Positions 17,529 through 37,925 are shown, counted from the first letter of the stretch. The stretch: 50,047 nt of DNA from Synechococcus sp. CS-1328 (GCF_025128095.1 NZ_JAHLYT010000030.1:1-50047), one strand, 5' to 3'. Notes: generated by a model not told the origin, from the letters alone. Numbers and translations: made by a program.

Positions 17529-17927
17529 TCAGCCAAGCGAAGAAGAGCGGCGCGGCAGGGTGCGCTTCAGCCGAGAGGAGGAGGGAAGCCCCAGGGGCTG
17601 GATGTCCTGCTGCTCGAGCTCGGCTTCGAGGGCCGGCAACCGCTCATAGGCCACCCAGTGGATGCAATCCACCGGACAGGTCTCGATCGCCTCCTGAATC
17701 CGTTCGGTGCTGTCGCCGTCCTGGCGGATGGCACGGGAGCGGCCCCAGTTGGGTTCCACCACGAAAGTATTGGTGGCCACATGGGTGCAGTAGCGGCAGC
17801 CGATGCAGACGGCTTCATCCACCCACACCGCCTGCTGCCGCAGAGCACCCCCCAGGACCGGCTCAAGGCCGCTGGGGGGGTCGACCTCGGTGGCAGCGGT
17901 GCGGAAGGCGAGAGCCGGGTCGCTCAC
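17529..17927 (-). CDS. Ferredoxin-like iron-sulfur protein, 132 aa
   Basis: CIGCRYCTHVATNTF (Cys 41, 44, 47) and ETCPVDCIHW (Cys 84, 88) form one ferredoxin-type cluster site, with GRSRAIRQDGDS between them. This arrangement is the stand-alone version of the ferredoxin domain that plants fuse to J-domains in chloroplast DnaJ-like proteins. One [4Fe-4S] or [3Fe-4S] centre is likely; the last 40 residues are a Glu-rich helix and a Ser/Arg tail. The GTG at 17927 overlaps the ycf35 stop as GTGA and is preferred over a TTG at 17936. Last gene of the run with DUF2997 and ycf35, which suggests a shared electron-transfer or assembly role; its partner is unknown. Confidence 0.85.
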   Translation of the reverse strand: MSDPALAFRTAATEVDPPSGLEPVLGGALRQQAVWVDEAVCIGCRYCTHVATNTFVVEPNWGRSRAIRQDGDSTERIQEAIETCPVDCIHWVAYERLPALEAELEQQDIQPLGLPSSSRLKRTLPRRSSSLG

Positions 17928-18316
17928 CCGTCCCAACGGGTCACGACCAGCTCGATCGAACCATCGACCTGGCTGGTCTGCTCGCTCACCTGGAACCCCT
18001 CTTCAGCGGTGGCGGCCAGGATGCTGCGCAGGGCGTAGCGCTGCTGCAGCTGGGCCAGGAAGCGCTCCACAGGAATCGGCTGCTTCCAGAGGTCCAGATC
18101 CGTCACCAGTTCGTAGCTGCCGGCCTCGGCATTCCAACGGAAGCCGATGTCAGCACCGCTGCTCTGGGACACGGCCAGATCGGCCGTCACCGTCTGGCCG
18201 CGATAGCCACGCACCGGCCGCTCGCCCTCGGCTGGCTCGTGGCCGAGATCGGTAAGGGCGGCAACCAGCGCCTGGCGGTCGCGCAGCTCGGTTTTGACGG
18301 TACTGAAGTGAGACAT
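17924..18316 (-). CDS. ycf35: Ycf35 (DUF1257) protein, 130 aa
   Basis: MSHFSTVKTELRDRQALVAAL is the hallmark N-terminus of Ycf35, a small soluble protein kept in cyanobacteria and in red-algal plastid genomes. Other conserved parts are RGYRGQTVTADLAV, DIGFRWN and LATAEEGFQV-like LAATAEEGFQV. Its biochemical role is not established. The gene lies between DUF2997 and the ferredoxin-like gene, 18 bases after the former and overlapping the latter by 4 bases, so the three are probably co-expressed. Confidence 0.9.
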   Translation of the reverse strand: MSHFSTVKTELRDRQALVAALTDLGHEPAEGERPVRGYRGQTVTADLAVSQSSGADIGFRWNAEAGSYELVTDLDLWKQPIPVERFLAQLQQRYALRSILAATAEEGFQVSEQTSQVDGSIELVVTRWDG

Positions 18317-18334
18317 GGTTAAGCGGTGCGCAGA

Positions 18335-18565
18335 TCAGACGGAGGTGGAGCCGAGCTGTTCGAGGGACTGGGACTGGCTGGCGATGGACCCCTGGGAGAC
18401 CCCGGCTTGGAAGGCCTCAGCCGTGGGGCGGCGCTGCTGCACCGAACCGAGGCGCGCCTCGATCCTCTCGGTGAGTTGCTGACAGCCTTCACCCTGGATT
18501 CCTTCCACCGTCTCCTCGACCCGACCATCGGGCCGGATGCGGAAACGGATGGTCCGCTGTGCCAT
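18335..18565 (-). CDS. DUF2997 protein, 76 aa
   Basis: MAQRTIRFRIRPDGRVEETV followed by GIQGEGCQQLTERIEARLG matches DUF2997, a small family that co-occurs with DUF1257. The core is about 60 residues: a beta hairpin, a conserved Gly-x-x-Cys and a helix. A Ser/Gln-rich tail follows. Function unknown. The ATG at 18565 is preferred over one four codons upstream because family members start with this strand. Confidence 0.82.
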   Translation of the reverse strand: MAQRTIRFRIRPDGRVEETVEGIQGEGCQQLTERIEARLGSVQQRRPTAEAFQAGVSQGSIASQSQSLEQLGSTSV

Positions 18566-18608
18566 CCCGAAGCCCAAAAGGGTGGCTGGATGCTAGCGGT
18601 GATTCCGA

Positions 18609-19454
18609 TCAGCTGAGCAGGCCTTCCTCCACCAGGGTCTGCAGCCGCTCCAGCACATCCGGCTGCTCCAACTGCTCGAGGGCGATCCGCGCCTCGTCCC
18701 GCACGCTCGATTCACCGTCTTCCAGCATGGTGTGCAGCAGGGTCTGCACCACGTCCTGCTGGCGGGGTTCAACCAGTTCCGGATAGAGGCGCCCCAGGGC
18801 CCAGGCGCTGTTGCTGCGCACGGCGGGTTCACTGTCGATCCGCAGGCTCTGCAGCAGCTGGGCCGCCGCCGGATCGGCCTTGGCCGGCCCCGTGCTGCCC
18901 GCTTCCGCCAGGGAACTGGCCGCCCAGAGCCGCACGGCCGCCACGTCCACCTGCAGGGCGCGAATCAGGGGATTGAGAATCGGCGCCTCGGGATAGTTGC
19001 CCAGGCTCCAGGCCACCGCCTTGCGGACATAGCCGTTGTCGTCGCAGGAGAGCAGACCCAGCAGAGGCTCCACCGCCAGAGGATGGGGATTGCGCCCGAG
19101 GGCATAGACCGCACTCATGCGCACGATCGGGCAGCTGGCTCCCAGCAGCGGCAGCAGCAGGGGGTTGGAGCGCGGATCGCGGTGCTCGCAGAAGATCCGC
19201 AGACCCTGCATGCGCTGGTCATGGCTGCCCTGCAGCAGCTCCAGACCGGCATCGCACTCAGCCGCCACATCGAAGCTGTCCGGCCCGAGGCTGTCGAGCT
19301 CATCGAGCGGGTCACCGAGCAGTTCCACCGCCAGCTCGCGGGCCAGCACGTCCGGATCGAGGGCCAGTTCGGGCGGACTGAGCCACTGGGGCGGCGTGGC
19401 ACCAGGCTCGCCCTGAGGCTCACGCGGATCGGAGGGCTGATGGTCTTCGCTCAT
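18609..19454 (-). CDS. HEAT-repeat protein (PBS-lyase-like repeats), 281 aa
   Basis: After an acidic, Pro-rich N-terminus, the protein is built of consecutive 30-residue helical HEAT/Armadillo-type repeats: VRMSAVYALGRNPHPLAVEP, YVRKAVAWSLGNYPEAPILN, VRLWAASSLAEAG, VRSNSAWALGRLYPELVEPR and VRDEARIALEQLEQPDVLER. Repeats of this kind occur in phycobilin lyases (CpcE, NblB-like) and in general scaffolds; the residues needed to claim a lyase cannot be judged here. It lies 43 bases upstream of the DUF2997-ycf35-ferredoxin genes on the same strand in reverse order of reading (it is downstream of them in transcription terms is not the case: transcription runs from it toward lower coordinates only past its own end), so an operon link with 18565 leftward is weak. 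Start ATG at 19454. Confidence 0.85.
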   Translation of the reverse strand: MSEDHQPSDPREPQGEPGATPPQWLSPPELALDPDVLARELAVELLGDPLDELDSLGPDSFDVAAECDAGLELLQGSHDQRMQGLRIFCEHRDPRSNPLLLPLLGASCPIVRMSAVYALGRNPHPLAVEPLLGLLSCDDNGYVRKAVAWSLGNYPEAPILNPLIRALQVDVAAVRLWAASSLAEAGSTGPAKADPAAAQLLQSLRIDSEPAVRSNSAWALGRLYPELVEPRQQDVVQTLLHTMLEDGESSVRDEARIALEQLEQPDVLERLQTLVEEGLLS

Positions 19455-19479
19455 GGCGGCGGTCCCGTCGGCGAGGAGA

Positions 19480-19605
19480 TCAGAGGAGCGGAGCCGGGGC
19501 TGCCATGTCCCCGGGCAACCAGATGCGCGCACTCACCGCGACCAGGGCCAGGCCGAAGAGCAGCACGATTGCCGCCGGCAGCAAGGTAGAGCGAAAAAAT
19601 TGCAC
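19480..19605 (-). CDS. Small single-helix membrane protein, 41 aa
   Basis: Starting from the GTG at 19605 the product is MQFFRSTLLPAAIVLLFGLA followed by LVAVSARIWLPGDMAAPAPL and a final Leu. One hydrophobic helix spans residues 8-26, with an Arg at position 5 and a short Pro-rich outside end. Compact one-helix proteins of this shape are common in cyanobacterial photosystem and NDH complexes, but I cannot assign it. A longer version (61 aa, start 19665) would add a less likely N-terminus. It lies 25 bases upstream of the HEAT-repeat gene on the same strand. Confidence 0.55.
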   Translation of the reverse strand: MQFFRSTLLPAAIVLLFGLALVAVSARIWLPGDMAAPAPLL

Positions 19606-19681
19606 GGAATCCAGATTTTGCTTCCCATTGTGACGGCCCGGGGTGACGGGCCTTAGTGACGGCAAACGGGAAGGCCGACCC

Positions 19682-19687
19682 TAGGGT
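19682..19687 (+). promoter_or_regulatory. -10-like TAGGGT before the AmpG-type gene
   Basis: TAGGGT ends 21 bases before the ATG at 19709, giving a predicted leader of about 15 bases. No clear -35 element is seen. Confidence 0.3.
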
Positions 19688-19708
19688 TCGCCCACCCGCC
19701 CCGCACCG

Positions 19709-19738
19709 ATGGCGTCTGAACGGATGGCGTCTGAGCCG
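19709..19738. repeat. 15-base tandem duplication of the AmpG-type start codon region
   Basis: ATGGCGTCTGAACGG is followed directly by ATGGCGTCTGAGCCG. The duplication provides a second start codon in frame. Confidence 0.9.
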
Positions 19739-21031
19739 GCAGCGACCCCTGGCACCGCGCAGCACAGGGGGGCAGACGGCACCGTCCGCCGCCTTGTGGC
19801 CGTGAGCGCCGAGGGTGTGGCCAGCGGGGCCCCGTTGATGGTGGGCAGCAAGCTGCTGCAGGGCTGGCTCACCGCCAGCGGCGTCCCCCTGGCGCTGATC
19901 GGCCTGATTCCGCTGGCGGAACTGCCCTACACGCTGAAGCTGTTCTGGGCGCCCCTGCTCGACCGCTGGCCGATCCCCTGGCCCGACCGGCGGCGGGGCT
20001 GGCTGCTGCTGATGCAGGTGATGCTGGTGGCAGTGATCGCCGCCATGGCGCTGCTGCGGCCCAGCACCGACCCGGCCAGCCTCACGACCATCGGCATCGC
20101 GGCGCTGGTGCTGGCGATCTGCAGCGCTACCCAGGACATCGCCGTGGATGCCTACCGCACCGACCTGCTGCCGGAGCACGAGCGTGGGCCGGGCGCCGCC
20201 GCTGCGGCGTTGGGTTACCGGGCCGCCATGCTGGCCATCGGGGCCGGGGGATTTCTACTGGCTGGCCGCTACGGCTGGCCCGCCGCATTCCTGGCCGCCG
20301 CCGCCCTGGTGGGAGCGGTGATTCCGTTCACGCTCACGGCACCGAAGCTCAAGCCAGTGGACCATGCCGTGACCAGCCTGCGCCAGGCGGTGCTGGGCCC
20401 GGCGAGGGAGTTCGTGCGCCGGGCCGGGCCGGGCCGCACCTGGCAACTGCTGCTGTTGGTGCTGCTCTACCGCTGGCCCGATGGCCTGCTCAGCGCCATG
20501 GCGATTCCCTTTCTGCAGCTGCGCGGCTTCAGTGCGGCGGAGATCGGCCTGGTGCAGGGCGGCTGGGCGATCGGCGCCACCATCGTGGGCACGGTGCTGG
20601 GGGGGGGCCTGTTCGCCTGGCTGGGCATGAACCGCTCCCTCTGGCTGTTCGCCGTGGCGGGAGCCCTGGGCAATCTCAGCTACTGGGCCCTGGCCCGCTT
20701 CGGCGGCGGCTTCACCGGACTGATCGCGGCGGTGAGCCTGGAGAACATCAGCGGCGGCATGGTGGGCGCCGTGTTCGTGGCTCTACTGATGAGCCTCTGC
20801 AACCCGCGCTTCTCCGCCACCCAGTACGCCTTGCTCTCAGGCGTCTATGCCATGAGCCGCTCGATCCTCTCGGCACCGGCGGGCGTGGTGGCGGAGCGGG
20901 TGGGCTGGCCCGCGTTCTTCCTGTTCACGGTGGCGGCGGCCGTGCCCGCCTTTCTGCTGCTGGCACGGCTGGCACCCTGGAACGAAGCGGAAGCCCGCGG
21001 CGCCTTTGATCCGGCCAAGGATCCCACCTGA
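19709..21031 (+). CDS. AmpG-type MFS permease, 440 aa
   Basis: Major facilitator with about 12 hydrophobic helices. AmpG-family features are GIPLTL-like ALIGLIPLAELPYTLKLFW followed by APLLDRWPIPWPDRRRGWL, ATQDIAVDAYRTDLLPEHER, and in the second half SLENISGGMVGAVFVALLMS and SATQYALLSGVYAMSRSIL. The family imports anhydromuropeptides for cell-wall recycling; in cyanobacteria the substrate has not been shown. The first ten codons contain a 15-base duplication that gives MASERMASEP, so two equivalent ATG starts lie 15 bases apart. It converges with rlmN. Confidence 0.88.
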   Translation: MASERMASEPAATPGTAQHRGADGTVRRLVAVSAEGVASGAPLMVGSKLLQGWLTASGVPLALIGLIPLAELPYTLKLFWAPLLDRWPIPWPDRRRGWLLLMQVMLVAVIAAMALLRPSTDPASLTTIGIAALVLAICSATQDIAVDAYRTDLLPEHERGPGAAAAALGYRAAMLAIGAGGFLLAGRYGWPAAFLAAAALVGAVIPFTLTAPKLKPVDHAVTSLRQAVLGPAREFVRRAGPGRTWQLLLLVLLYRWPDGLLSAMAIPFLQLRGFSAAEIGLVQGGWAIGATIVGTVLGGGLFAWLGMNRSLWLFAVAGALGNLSYWALARFGGGFTGLIAAVSLENISGGMVGAVFVALLMSLCNPRFSATQYALLSGVYAMSRSILSAPAGVVAERVGWPAFFLFTVAAAVPAFLLLARLAPWNEAEARGAFDPAKDPT

Positions 21032-21055
21032 ACGGTCAGGCCAGGCCCTCGATCT

Positions 21056-22125
21056 TCAGGCCGGCGTGAGCCTTCGACGCAGCTGCCCGCAGGCCGCATC
21101 CTGATCCAGGCCCCGGCTGGCACGCACACTCACGGCCACATGCCGCTCCTGCAACGCGCGCCGGAAGGCCTCCACCCGCTCAGGACTGGGACGTTGAAAC
21201 TCCTCCTCTTCGATCGGGTTGTAGGCGATCAGATTCACATGGCTCTGAAAGCCTCGCAGCCGCTGAGCCAGGGCCGCCGCCTGACGGGGGTGATCGTTGA
21301 GACCACCGAGCAGGATGTACTCAAAGCTGACCCGACGGCCCGTGATCGCCACGTAGCGGCGGCAATCCTCCAGCAATGTCTCAATCGGATAGGAGTGGGC
21401 CGTGGGGATCAACTCCTCCCGCAGCCGCTGATCCGGTGCATGCAGACTTACGGCCAGGGTGAACTGGGCCCGGCCCAGGCGCTCCAAAGCGCGCTCAGCC
21501 AGGGTCGGGAGCGTGCGCGGCACACCCACCGTGCTCACCGTGATCTGACGCTGGGCCATGCCCAGATCGCGGCAGAGGCAATCGATCGCCGCCAGCACGG
21601 CCTCCGTGTTGAGCAGCGGTTCGCCCATGCCCATGAACACCACGTGGCTGGGGCGCAGGTCCATCGCCTGGCGCACACTCAGCACCTGATCGACGATCTC
21701 GTGCACCGCCAGGGAGCGTTGCAAGCCGCCCTTTCCCGTGGCGCAGAAGCGGCAGGCCATCGGGCAGCCCACCTGGCTGCTGACACACACCGTCAGCCGC
21801 CCCTCCGCCGGGATGCCCACGGTTTCCAAGCTGAGGCCGTCGGCGGTGCCCAGCAGCAATTTGGTGGTGCCGTCGCGGGCGACACTGCGGTGCAGCTCCC
21901 TGGAGCGGCCGATCCAGTCAGCCGAACCCGCTGGTGGCTCTGCGGCCAGGCTGTCGCGCCAGGCCTTCGGCAGCGCCGAGACATCCGCGAGGCGCCGGGC
22001 GCCCTTGGCGTAGATCCAGTCGTGCAGCTGCCGGCCGCGGAAGGCTGGCTGGCCCTGGGATTGCGCCCAGGACTCCAGCTCCGCCAGACCCATCCCCAGC
22101 AGAGGCAGCGGCGCCGTGCTCCCCA

Positions 22126-22126
<1 letters not shown>
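21056..22126 (-). CDS. rlmN: 23S rRNA/tRNA adenine-C2 methyltransferase RlmN, 356 aa
   Basis: Radical-SAM enzyme that methylates C2 of A2503 in 23S rRNA and A37 of some tRNAs. The CxxxCxxC cluster site is in [15 protein letters not shown], and the SAM-binding [12 protein letters not shown] follows. The C-terminal catalytic cysteine is in [11 protein letters not shown], and the other conserved Cys region is present. The N-terminal [15 protein letters not shown] is the accessory domain. The ATG at 22126 shares its A with the hli stop (TGATG), which suggests coupling; an upstream codon at 22162 is in frame but less likely. Confidence 0.95.
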
Positions 22127-22302
<176 letters not shown>

Positions 22303-22364
22303 TCAGAACGGAATCCCGGCACCAGCCGCGTGGGGGGCGAAAGGATCGGCGCAGGAAAGAGACC

Positions 22365-28436
<6,072 letters not shown>

Positions 28437-28482
28437 GGGCTTGGAGCGCGCGGAGGTCGAAGGGAACGGAACGGATCAGCGA

Positions 28483-31773
<3,291 letters not shown>

Positions 31774-32038
31774 GCGGTGGACCTGCAGGAACGGTGGGGT
31801 AAAAAATGGGCTCGGTGGAACGGCAACGGCTGTGGACACCGTTGGGGAAATGCCACCGATGGGCTTGAGGGGGCTGGGGTGCAGCTGAGGCCGGTGAGCC
31901 AGGGCTGGAGAGTTCCGACATGCGAACAGCCGCTCCTGGCACCAGGAACGGCCAGCGCTGCCGGCTCTCTTTACGGGACTCGCTTCACGGCTGCAGGCGT
32001 CGACAAAGGAGCGCTTCCGCTACCAAGGCAATAAAAAA
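31774..32038 (-). other. rpoB leader region
   Basis: This 265-base stretch between tatD and rpoB has no credible gene. It holds a hairpin at 31929-31952 and, close to rpoB, a short T-rich stretch on the coding strand (complement of TAAAAAATGG near 31800). It is the place to look for the rpoB promoter or a processing or attenuation site. No ribosomal-protein leader motif is recognisable, and rplJ/rplL are not adjacent. Confidence 0.5.
31929..31952 (-). promoter_or_regulatory. Hairpin in the rpoB leader
   Basis: GCCG-C-TCCTGG-CA-CCAGGA-A-CGGC forms a 6-bp inner stem and a 4-bp outer stem around a C/A mismatch. No T-run follows, so it is not an intrinsic terminator. It could be a processing site or a regulatory element of the beta operon. 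Confidence 0.45.
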
Positions 32039-32833
32039 TCATACACTGTCAAGCCCCAGGCCGAACAAACGTGCTGCGTTGGCGCTGCTGGTCTGGGCCA
32101 CCTGCTCGAGGCTCTCGCCCCTGAGCTCGGCAACCCTGGCGGCCACGGCAGCCACGTAAGCGGGTTCGTTCCGTTTGCCGCGTCTTGGCACGGGGGCCAG
32201 GAAAGGGCAATCGGTTTCGACCAGAAAACGATCGGCGGGCACTGCCCGAGCGCAGGCATGGGTGGCTTCGGCCTTGGGAAAGGTGACCGTGCCGCTGAAG
32301 CTGATCAAAAGACCCAGCTCCAGAAAACCGGCCATCTCCTCCGGGGTACCGCCCCAGCAGTGCATCACCCCACGGGGGCAGCGCTGATCGGAGGCGCGAT
32401 CGCGCAACAGATCCAACATGGGCTCGGCCGCATCGCGGCAGTGGATGATCACCGGCAGATCCAGCTCCACCGCCAGGTCCAGCTGGGGCACAAGAACCGC
32501 CAGCTGCTCGTCGAGATTCTGGACCCGGAACAGATCCAGACCCAGTTCGCCGATGGCCACAACCCGGGAATCGTCGAGGGCTGCCTGACGCAGCACCTTG
32601 GCGGTATCGGACTGCCAGTGCTCCGTATCCAGAGGATGGACACCCACGGAATACCGGAGCTCAGGGAAACGATCCGCCAAGGCACGGATCGCCGGGATCT
32701 CCGAGGGCTCGACGCAGGCATGGACCAGGCTCCGAACTCCGGCTTCACGCCAGCGCTGGGCCACTAGGTCGATGTCGTCGTCGAAGTTCCGGAAAACGAT
32801 GTGGCAATGGCTATCAACCAGGGTCGCCGGCAT
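32039..32833 (-). CDS. tatD: TatD-family metal-dependent hydrolase (DNase), 264 aa
   Basis: TIM-barrel amidohydrolase-superfamily nuclease. The metal ligands are in place: VDSHCHI at the N-terminus, GELGLDLF, IHCRDA, the MHCWGGTPEEM loop and VETDCPFLAPVP. TatD enzymes trim 3' ends of DNA and RNA and have been linked to DNA repair and quality control; the specific role here is not known. It lies between rpsT and rpoB on the same strand, 45 bases after rpsT, in the order common in picocyanobacteria. A T-run overlaps its stop codon but has no stem before it. Confidence 0.93.
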   Translation of the reverse strand: MPATLVDSHCHIVFRNFDDDIDLVAQRWREAGVRSLVHACVEPSEIPAIRALADRFPELRYSVGVHPLDTEHWQSDTAKVLRQAALDDSRVVAIGELGLDLFRVQNLDEQLAVLVPQLDLAVELDLPVIIHCRDAAEPMLDLLRDRASDQRCPRGVMHCWGGTPEEMAGFLELGLLISFSGTVTFPKAEATHACARAVPADRFLVETDCPFLAPVPRRGKRNEPAYVAAVAARVAELRGESLEQVAQTSSANAARLFGLGLDSV

Positions 32834-32878
32834 GGGGCCTTGCAGAGGGACTGGGGTGATCGACCGGAAACGGCCGGA

Positions 32879-33256
<378 letters not shown>

Positions 33257-33305
33257 CTAGCGTGCTTCCAACCTCTGCAGCGCCGGTCCTCCGCGCCTCC
33301 GCCCC

Positions 33306-34643
33306 GTGGTTGCCTCCGCCCCTGCCGCCGCCCCCGACCGAGCCCAAGGTCCATTGCGACTGACGGTGCTCCACGATGCGGCGGCGGCGTGGGAACAGCT
33401 CGAGGCGATCGCCGAACGCACCAGCGGCAGCCGCCTGCAGCAGGAACAGCAGCGGGTGGAGGAGATCCTCGAGCAGGTGCGCCGCCAGGGCGACCAGGCG
33501 CTGTTGGAGCTGACCGAACGCTTCGATGGCATCCGCCCCGACCCGCTGCGCATTGCGCCGGAGCGCCTGGAGCAGGCCTGGCAGGAATGCCCGAGCCAGC
33601 TGCAGGCCGCGCTGACCCTGGCGCAGCAACGCATCCTCGCCTTCCACGAGCGGCAAAAGCCTGAAGATCTGGCCGTGACCGGCCCCCACGGCGAGCAGCT
33701 CGGGCGCCGCTGGCGACCGGTGGAGCGGGCTGGCCTCTACGTACCCGGTGGCAGGGCCTCCTACCCCAGCACCGTGCTGATGAATGCCGTGCCGGCACGG
33801 GTTGCCGGCGTCGAGCGCCTCGTGATGGTGACCCCACCGGGCCCCGGCGGCGAACCGAACGCCACCGTGCTCGCCGCGGCCCATCTGGCTGGGGTGACGG
33901 AGGTGTACCGGATCGGCGGCGCCCAGGCCGTGGCGGCCCTGGCCTACGGCACCGAAACGATCCCCCGGGTGGATGTGATCAGCGGCCCGGGCAACCTCTA
34001 CGTGACTCTGGCCAAGAAGGCGGTCTATGGGCGGGTGTCGATCGATTCGCTGGCGGGCCCCAGCGAGGTGCTGGTGATCGCCGATCACACCGCCCGCGCC
34101 GACCAGGTGGCCGCCGATCTGATGGCACAGGCCGAACACGACCCCCTCGCCGCCGCGATCCTGCTGACCACCAGCGCCGAACTGGCCGCAGCCATGCCGG
34201 CCGCCCTGGAGGCCCAGCTGGCTGGCCACCCGCGGGCCGCCATCACCCGCAGCGCCCTGGAAGACTGGGGCCTGATCGTGCTCTGCGCTGATCTGGAGGA
34301 AGCGGCGGCCCTGAGTGATCGCTTCGCTCCGGAACATCTGGAGCTGCTGGTCCACGACCCCCAAGCCCTCGCCGACCGCATCCGCCATGCCGGCGCCATC
34401 TTCCTGGGCCCCTGGAGCCCCGAAGCCGTTGGCGATTACCTGGCCGGTCCCAACCACACCCTGCCCACCTCAGGCACGGCCCGCTTCGCCGGGGCCCTGA
34501 GCGTGGAGACCTTCCTGCGCCACACCAGCCTGATTCACTTCAACCGGGCAGCGCTGGAGGCCACGGGCGCGGCGGTGATCACCCTGGCCGAAAGCGAGGG
34601 GCTGCACAGCCATGCCGAGTCGGTGCGGCGGCGGCTCAACTGA
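33306..34643 (+). CDS. hisD: Histidinol dehydrogenase HisD, 445 aa
   Basis: Zn2+- and NAD-dependent enzyme that oxidises L-histidinol twice to L-histidine, the last step of the pathway. Motifs: [82 protein letters not shown] and the C-terminal [14 protein letters not shown]. Length is normal. The start is GTG at 33306 ([11 protein letters not shown]); the first 17 residues are a low-complexity Ala/Pro stretch. It stands alone, divergent from rpsT and convergent with rpiA, 30 bases away. Confidence 0.96.
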   Translation: MVASAPAAAPDRAQGPLRLTVLHDAAAAWEQLEAIAERTSGSRLQQEQQRVEEILEQVRRQGDQALLELTERFDGIRPDPLRIAPERLEQAWQECPSQLQAALTLAQQRILAFHERQKPEDLAVTGPHGEQLGRRWRPVERAGLYVPGGRASYPSTVLMNAVPARVAGVERLVMVTPPGPGGEPNATVLAAAHLAGVTEVYRIGGAQAVAALAYGTETIPRVDVISGPGNLYVTLAKKAVYGRVSIDSLAGPSEVLVIADHTARADQVAADLMAQAEHDPLAAAILLTTSAELAAAMPAALEAQLAGHPRAAITRSALEDWGLIVLCADLEEAAALSDRFAPEHLELLVHDPQALADRIRHAGAIFLGPWSPEAVGDYLAGPNHTLPTSGTARFAGALSVETFLRHTSLIHFNRAALEATGAAVITLAESEGLHSHAESVRRRLN

Positions 34644-34673
34644 CCCCCTGGGCCCCACATCAGGGCCGGGGCT

Positions 34674-35387
34674 TCAGCGCTTCACCAGATCCCGCACACC
34701 GGGCACGCCATCGATGATCTCTCCCACCAGCACCTGATCGGTGAGGTTGACGAACAGGCCGTTCTCGAGCACGCCAGGCAGGTTGTTGATCTCCCTCTCC
34801 AGGCCGAGCGGATCGGTGATCCCGCCGGCGAACGCCGCATCGAGCACGAGATTGCCCTGATCGGTCACCACCGGCCCGGCCTTGCGGACGGCCATGCGCA
34901 ACTCCGCCGTAGCCCCCAGCGTGATCAGCTCAGCCTGAACCTGCCGCCAGGCACCGGGCAGCACCTCCACCGGCAGCAGAAAACCCAGGTTGAGGGTCTC
35001 CACCAACTTGGTGGCATCGACCACCACCACGAAGCGATCGGCACGGCGGGCCACCAGCTTCTCCTGCACATGGCAGGCGCCGCCGCCCTTGATCAGCTGG
35101 AAGGAGGGATCGACCTCATCAGCGCCGTCGATCGCCAGATCGATGCGCTCAATCGCATTGAGGCTTTTGAGGGGAATCCCCAGTTCCGCCGCCAGCACCT
35201 CGCCCTGAAACGAGGTGGTCACCCCCACGATGTCCTTGAGCTCGCCCTGCTGGAGCCTGGCGCCAAGGGCGCGGATCATCAGGGCAGCGGTGGAACCGGA
35301 GCCCAGCCCCAGCACCATGCCGTCCTGGATCTGCTCGACCGCAGCCTCAGCCACAGCCTGCTTCATGCGGTCCTGCAGATCGGACAT
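34674..35387 (-). CDS. rpiA: Ribose-5-phosphate isomerase A, 237 aa
   Basis: Interconverts ribose 5-phosphate and ribulose 5-phosphate in the Calvin and pentose phosphate cycles. Signatures: [18 protein letters not shown] at the N-terminus, [32 protein letters not shown] with the catalytic Lys, and the C-terminal [17 protein letters not shown]. The ATG at 35387 ([15 protein letters not shown]) is the family start; the same frame runs further up through the HtrA gene without meaning. It follows the protease gene by 64 bases on the same strand. Confidence 0.96.
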   Translation of the reverse strand: MSDLQDRMKQAVAEAAVEQIQDGMVLGLGSGSTAALMIRALGARLQQGELKDIVGVTTSFQGEVLAAELGIPLKSLNAIERIDLAIDGADEVDPSFQLIKGGGACHVQEKLVARRADRFVVVVDATKLVETLNLGFLLPVEVLPGAWRQVQAELITLGATAELRMAVRKAGPVVTDQGNLVLDAAFAGGITDPLGLEREINNLPGVLENGLFVNLTDQVLVGEIIDGVPGVRDLVKR

Positions 35388-35451
35388 GCCATGCGCAATC
35401 GGGGGTCGTGACCGTAGCAATGGAACTGCCGCAAGCCCCCCAGAGGGCATC

Positions 35452-37526
<2,075 letters not shown>

Positions 37527-37655
37527 CGCAGAGGTCAGGAGAGATCACTCTGACGCCAGAGCCTCCTGACCCGGTGGAGCTCGGTGGCAAAAGGGCACGG
37601 CCGTGCCCCATCACGGCGCGATCGGCTTAAGTTGCCGCGAGTGTTTTCGCCGGCC

Positions 37656-37925
37656 ATGGCTCCCATTCCTCCCGGCAGTCGCCAGCGCTGCACGCTCTGC
37701 CAGGTGGAGATCCAGGGCATGGCCGGTGGCAACGACCTGGTGTATTTCAGCCAGGGAGCCCCCGGCAGCCGCGCCAAACTCTGGGCCCGGGTCTGCCAGT
37801 ACCTGCGCACCCCGGAACAGTGCTCGCAGTGCCTCAACCAGGACGCGACGCGGCGCGGTGAGGTTGTTGCCAGCGACTACTACGCCGAAGCGCCGGAGAT
37901 CGATCTCAGCAATCCCCTAGGGTGA
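37656..37925 (+). CDS. Small protein with paired CxxC motifs, 89 aa
   Basis: I do not recognise a named family. MAPIPPGSRQRCTLCQVEIQ carries one CxxC (Cys12, Cys15), and RVCQYLRTPEQCSQCLNQD carries Cys47 and a second CxxC (Cys56, Cys59). The spacing suggests a small zinc-binding fold. Between them is GGNDLVYFSQGAPGSRAKLW and after them an acidic tail. No membrane segment. In-frame starts at 37641 (GTG) and 37584 exist. It lies upstream of the rimP-nusA-rnpM-infB genes on the same strand, 127 bases before rimP. Confidence 0.72.
   Translation: MAPIPPGSRQRCTLCQVEIQGMAGGNDLVYFSQGAPGSRAKLWARVCQYLRTPEQCSQCLNQDATRRGEVVASDYYAEAPEIDLSNPLG

Noticed and set aside
34651..34667. GGCCC / GGGCC hairpin between hisD and rpiA
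   Set aside because: Only a 5-bp stem and no T-run on either strand, so I did not call a terminator.
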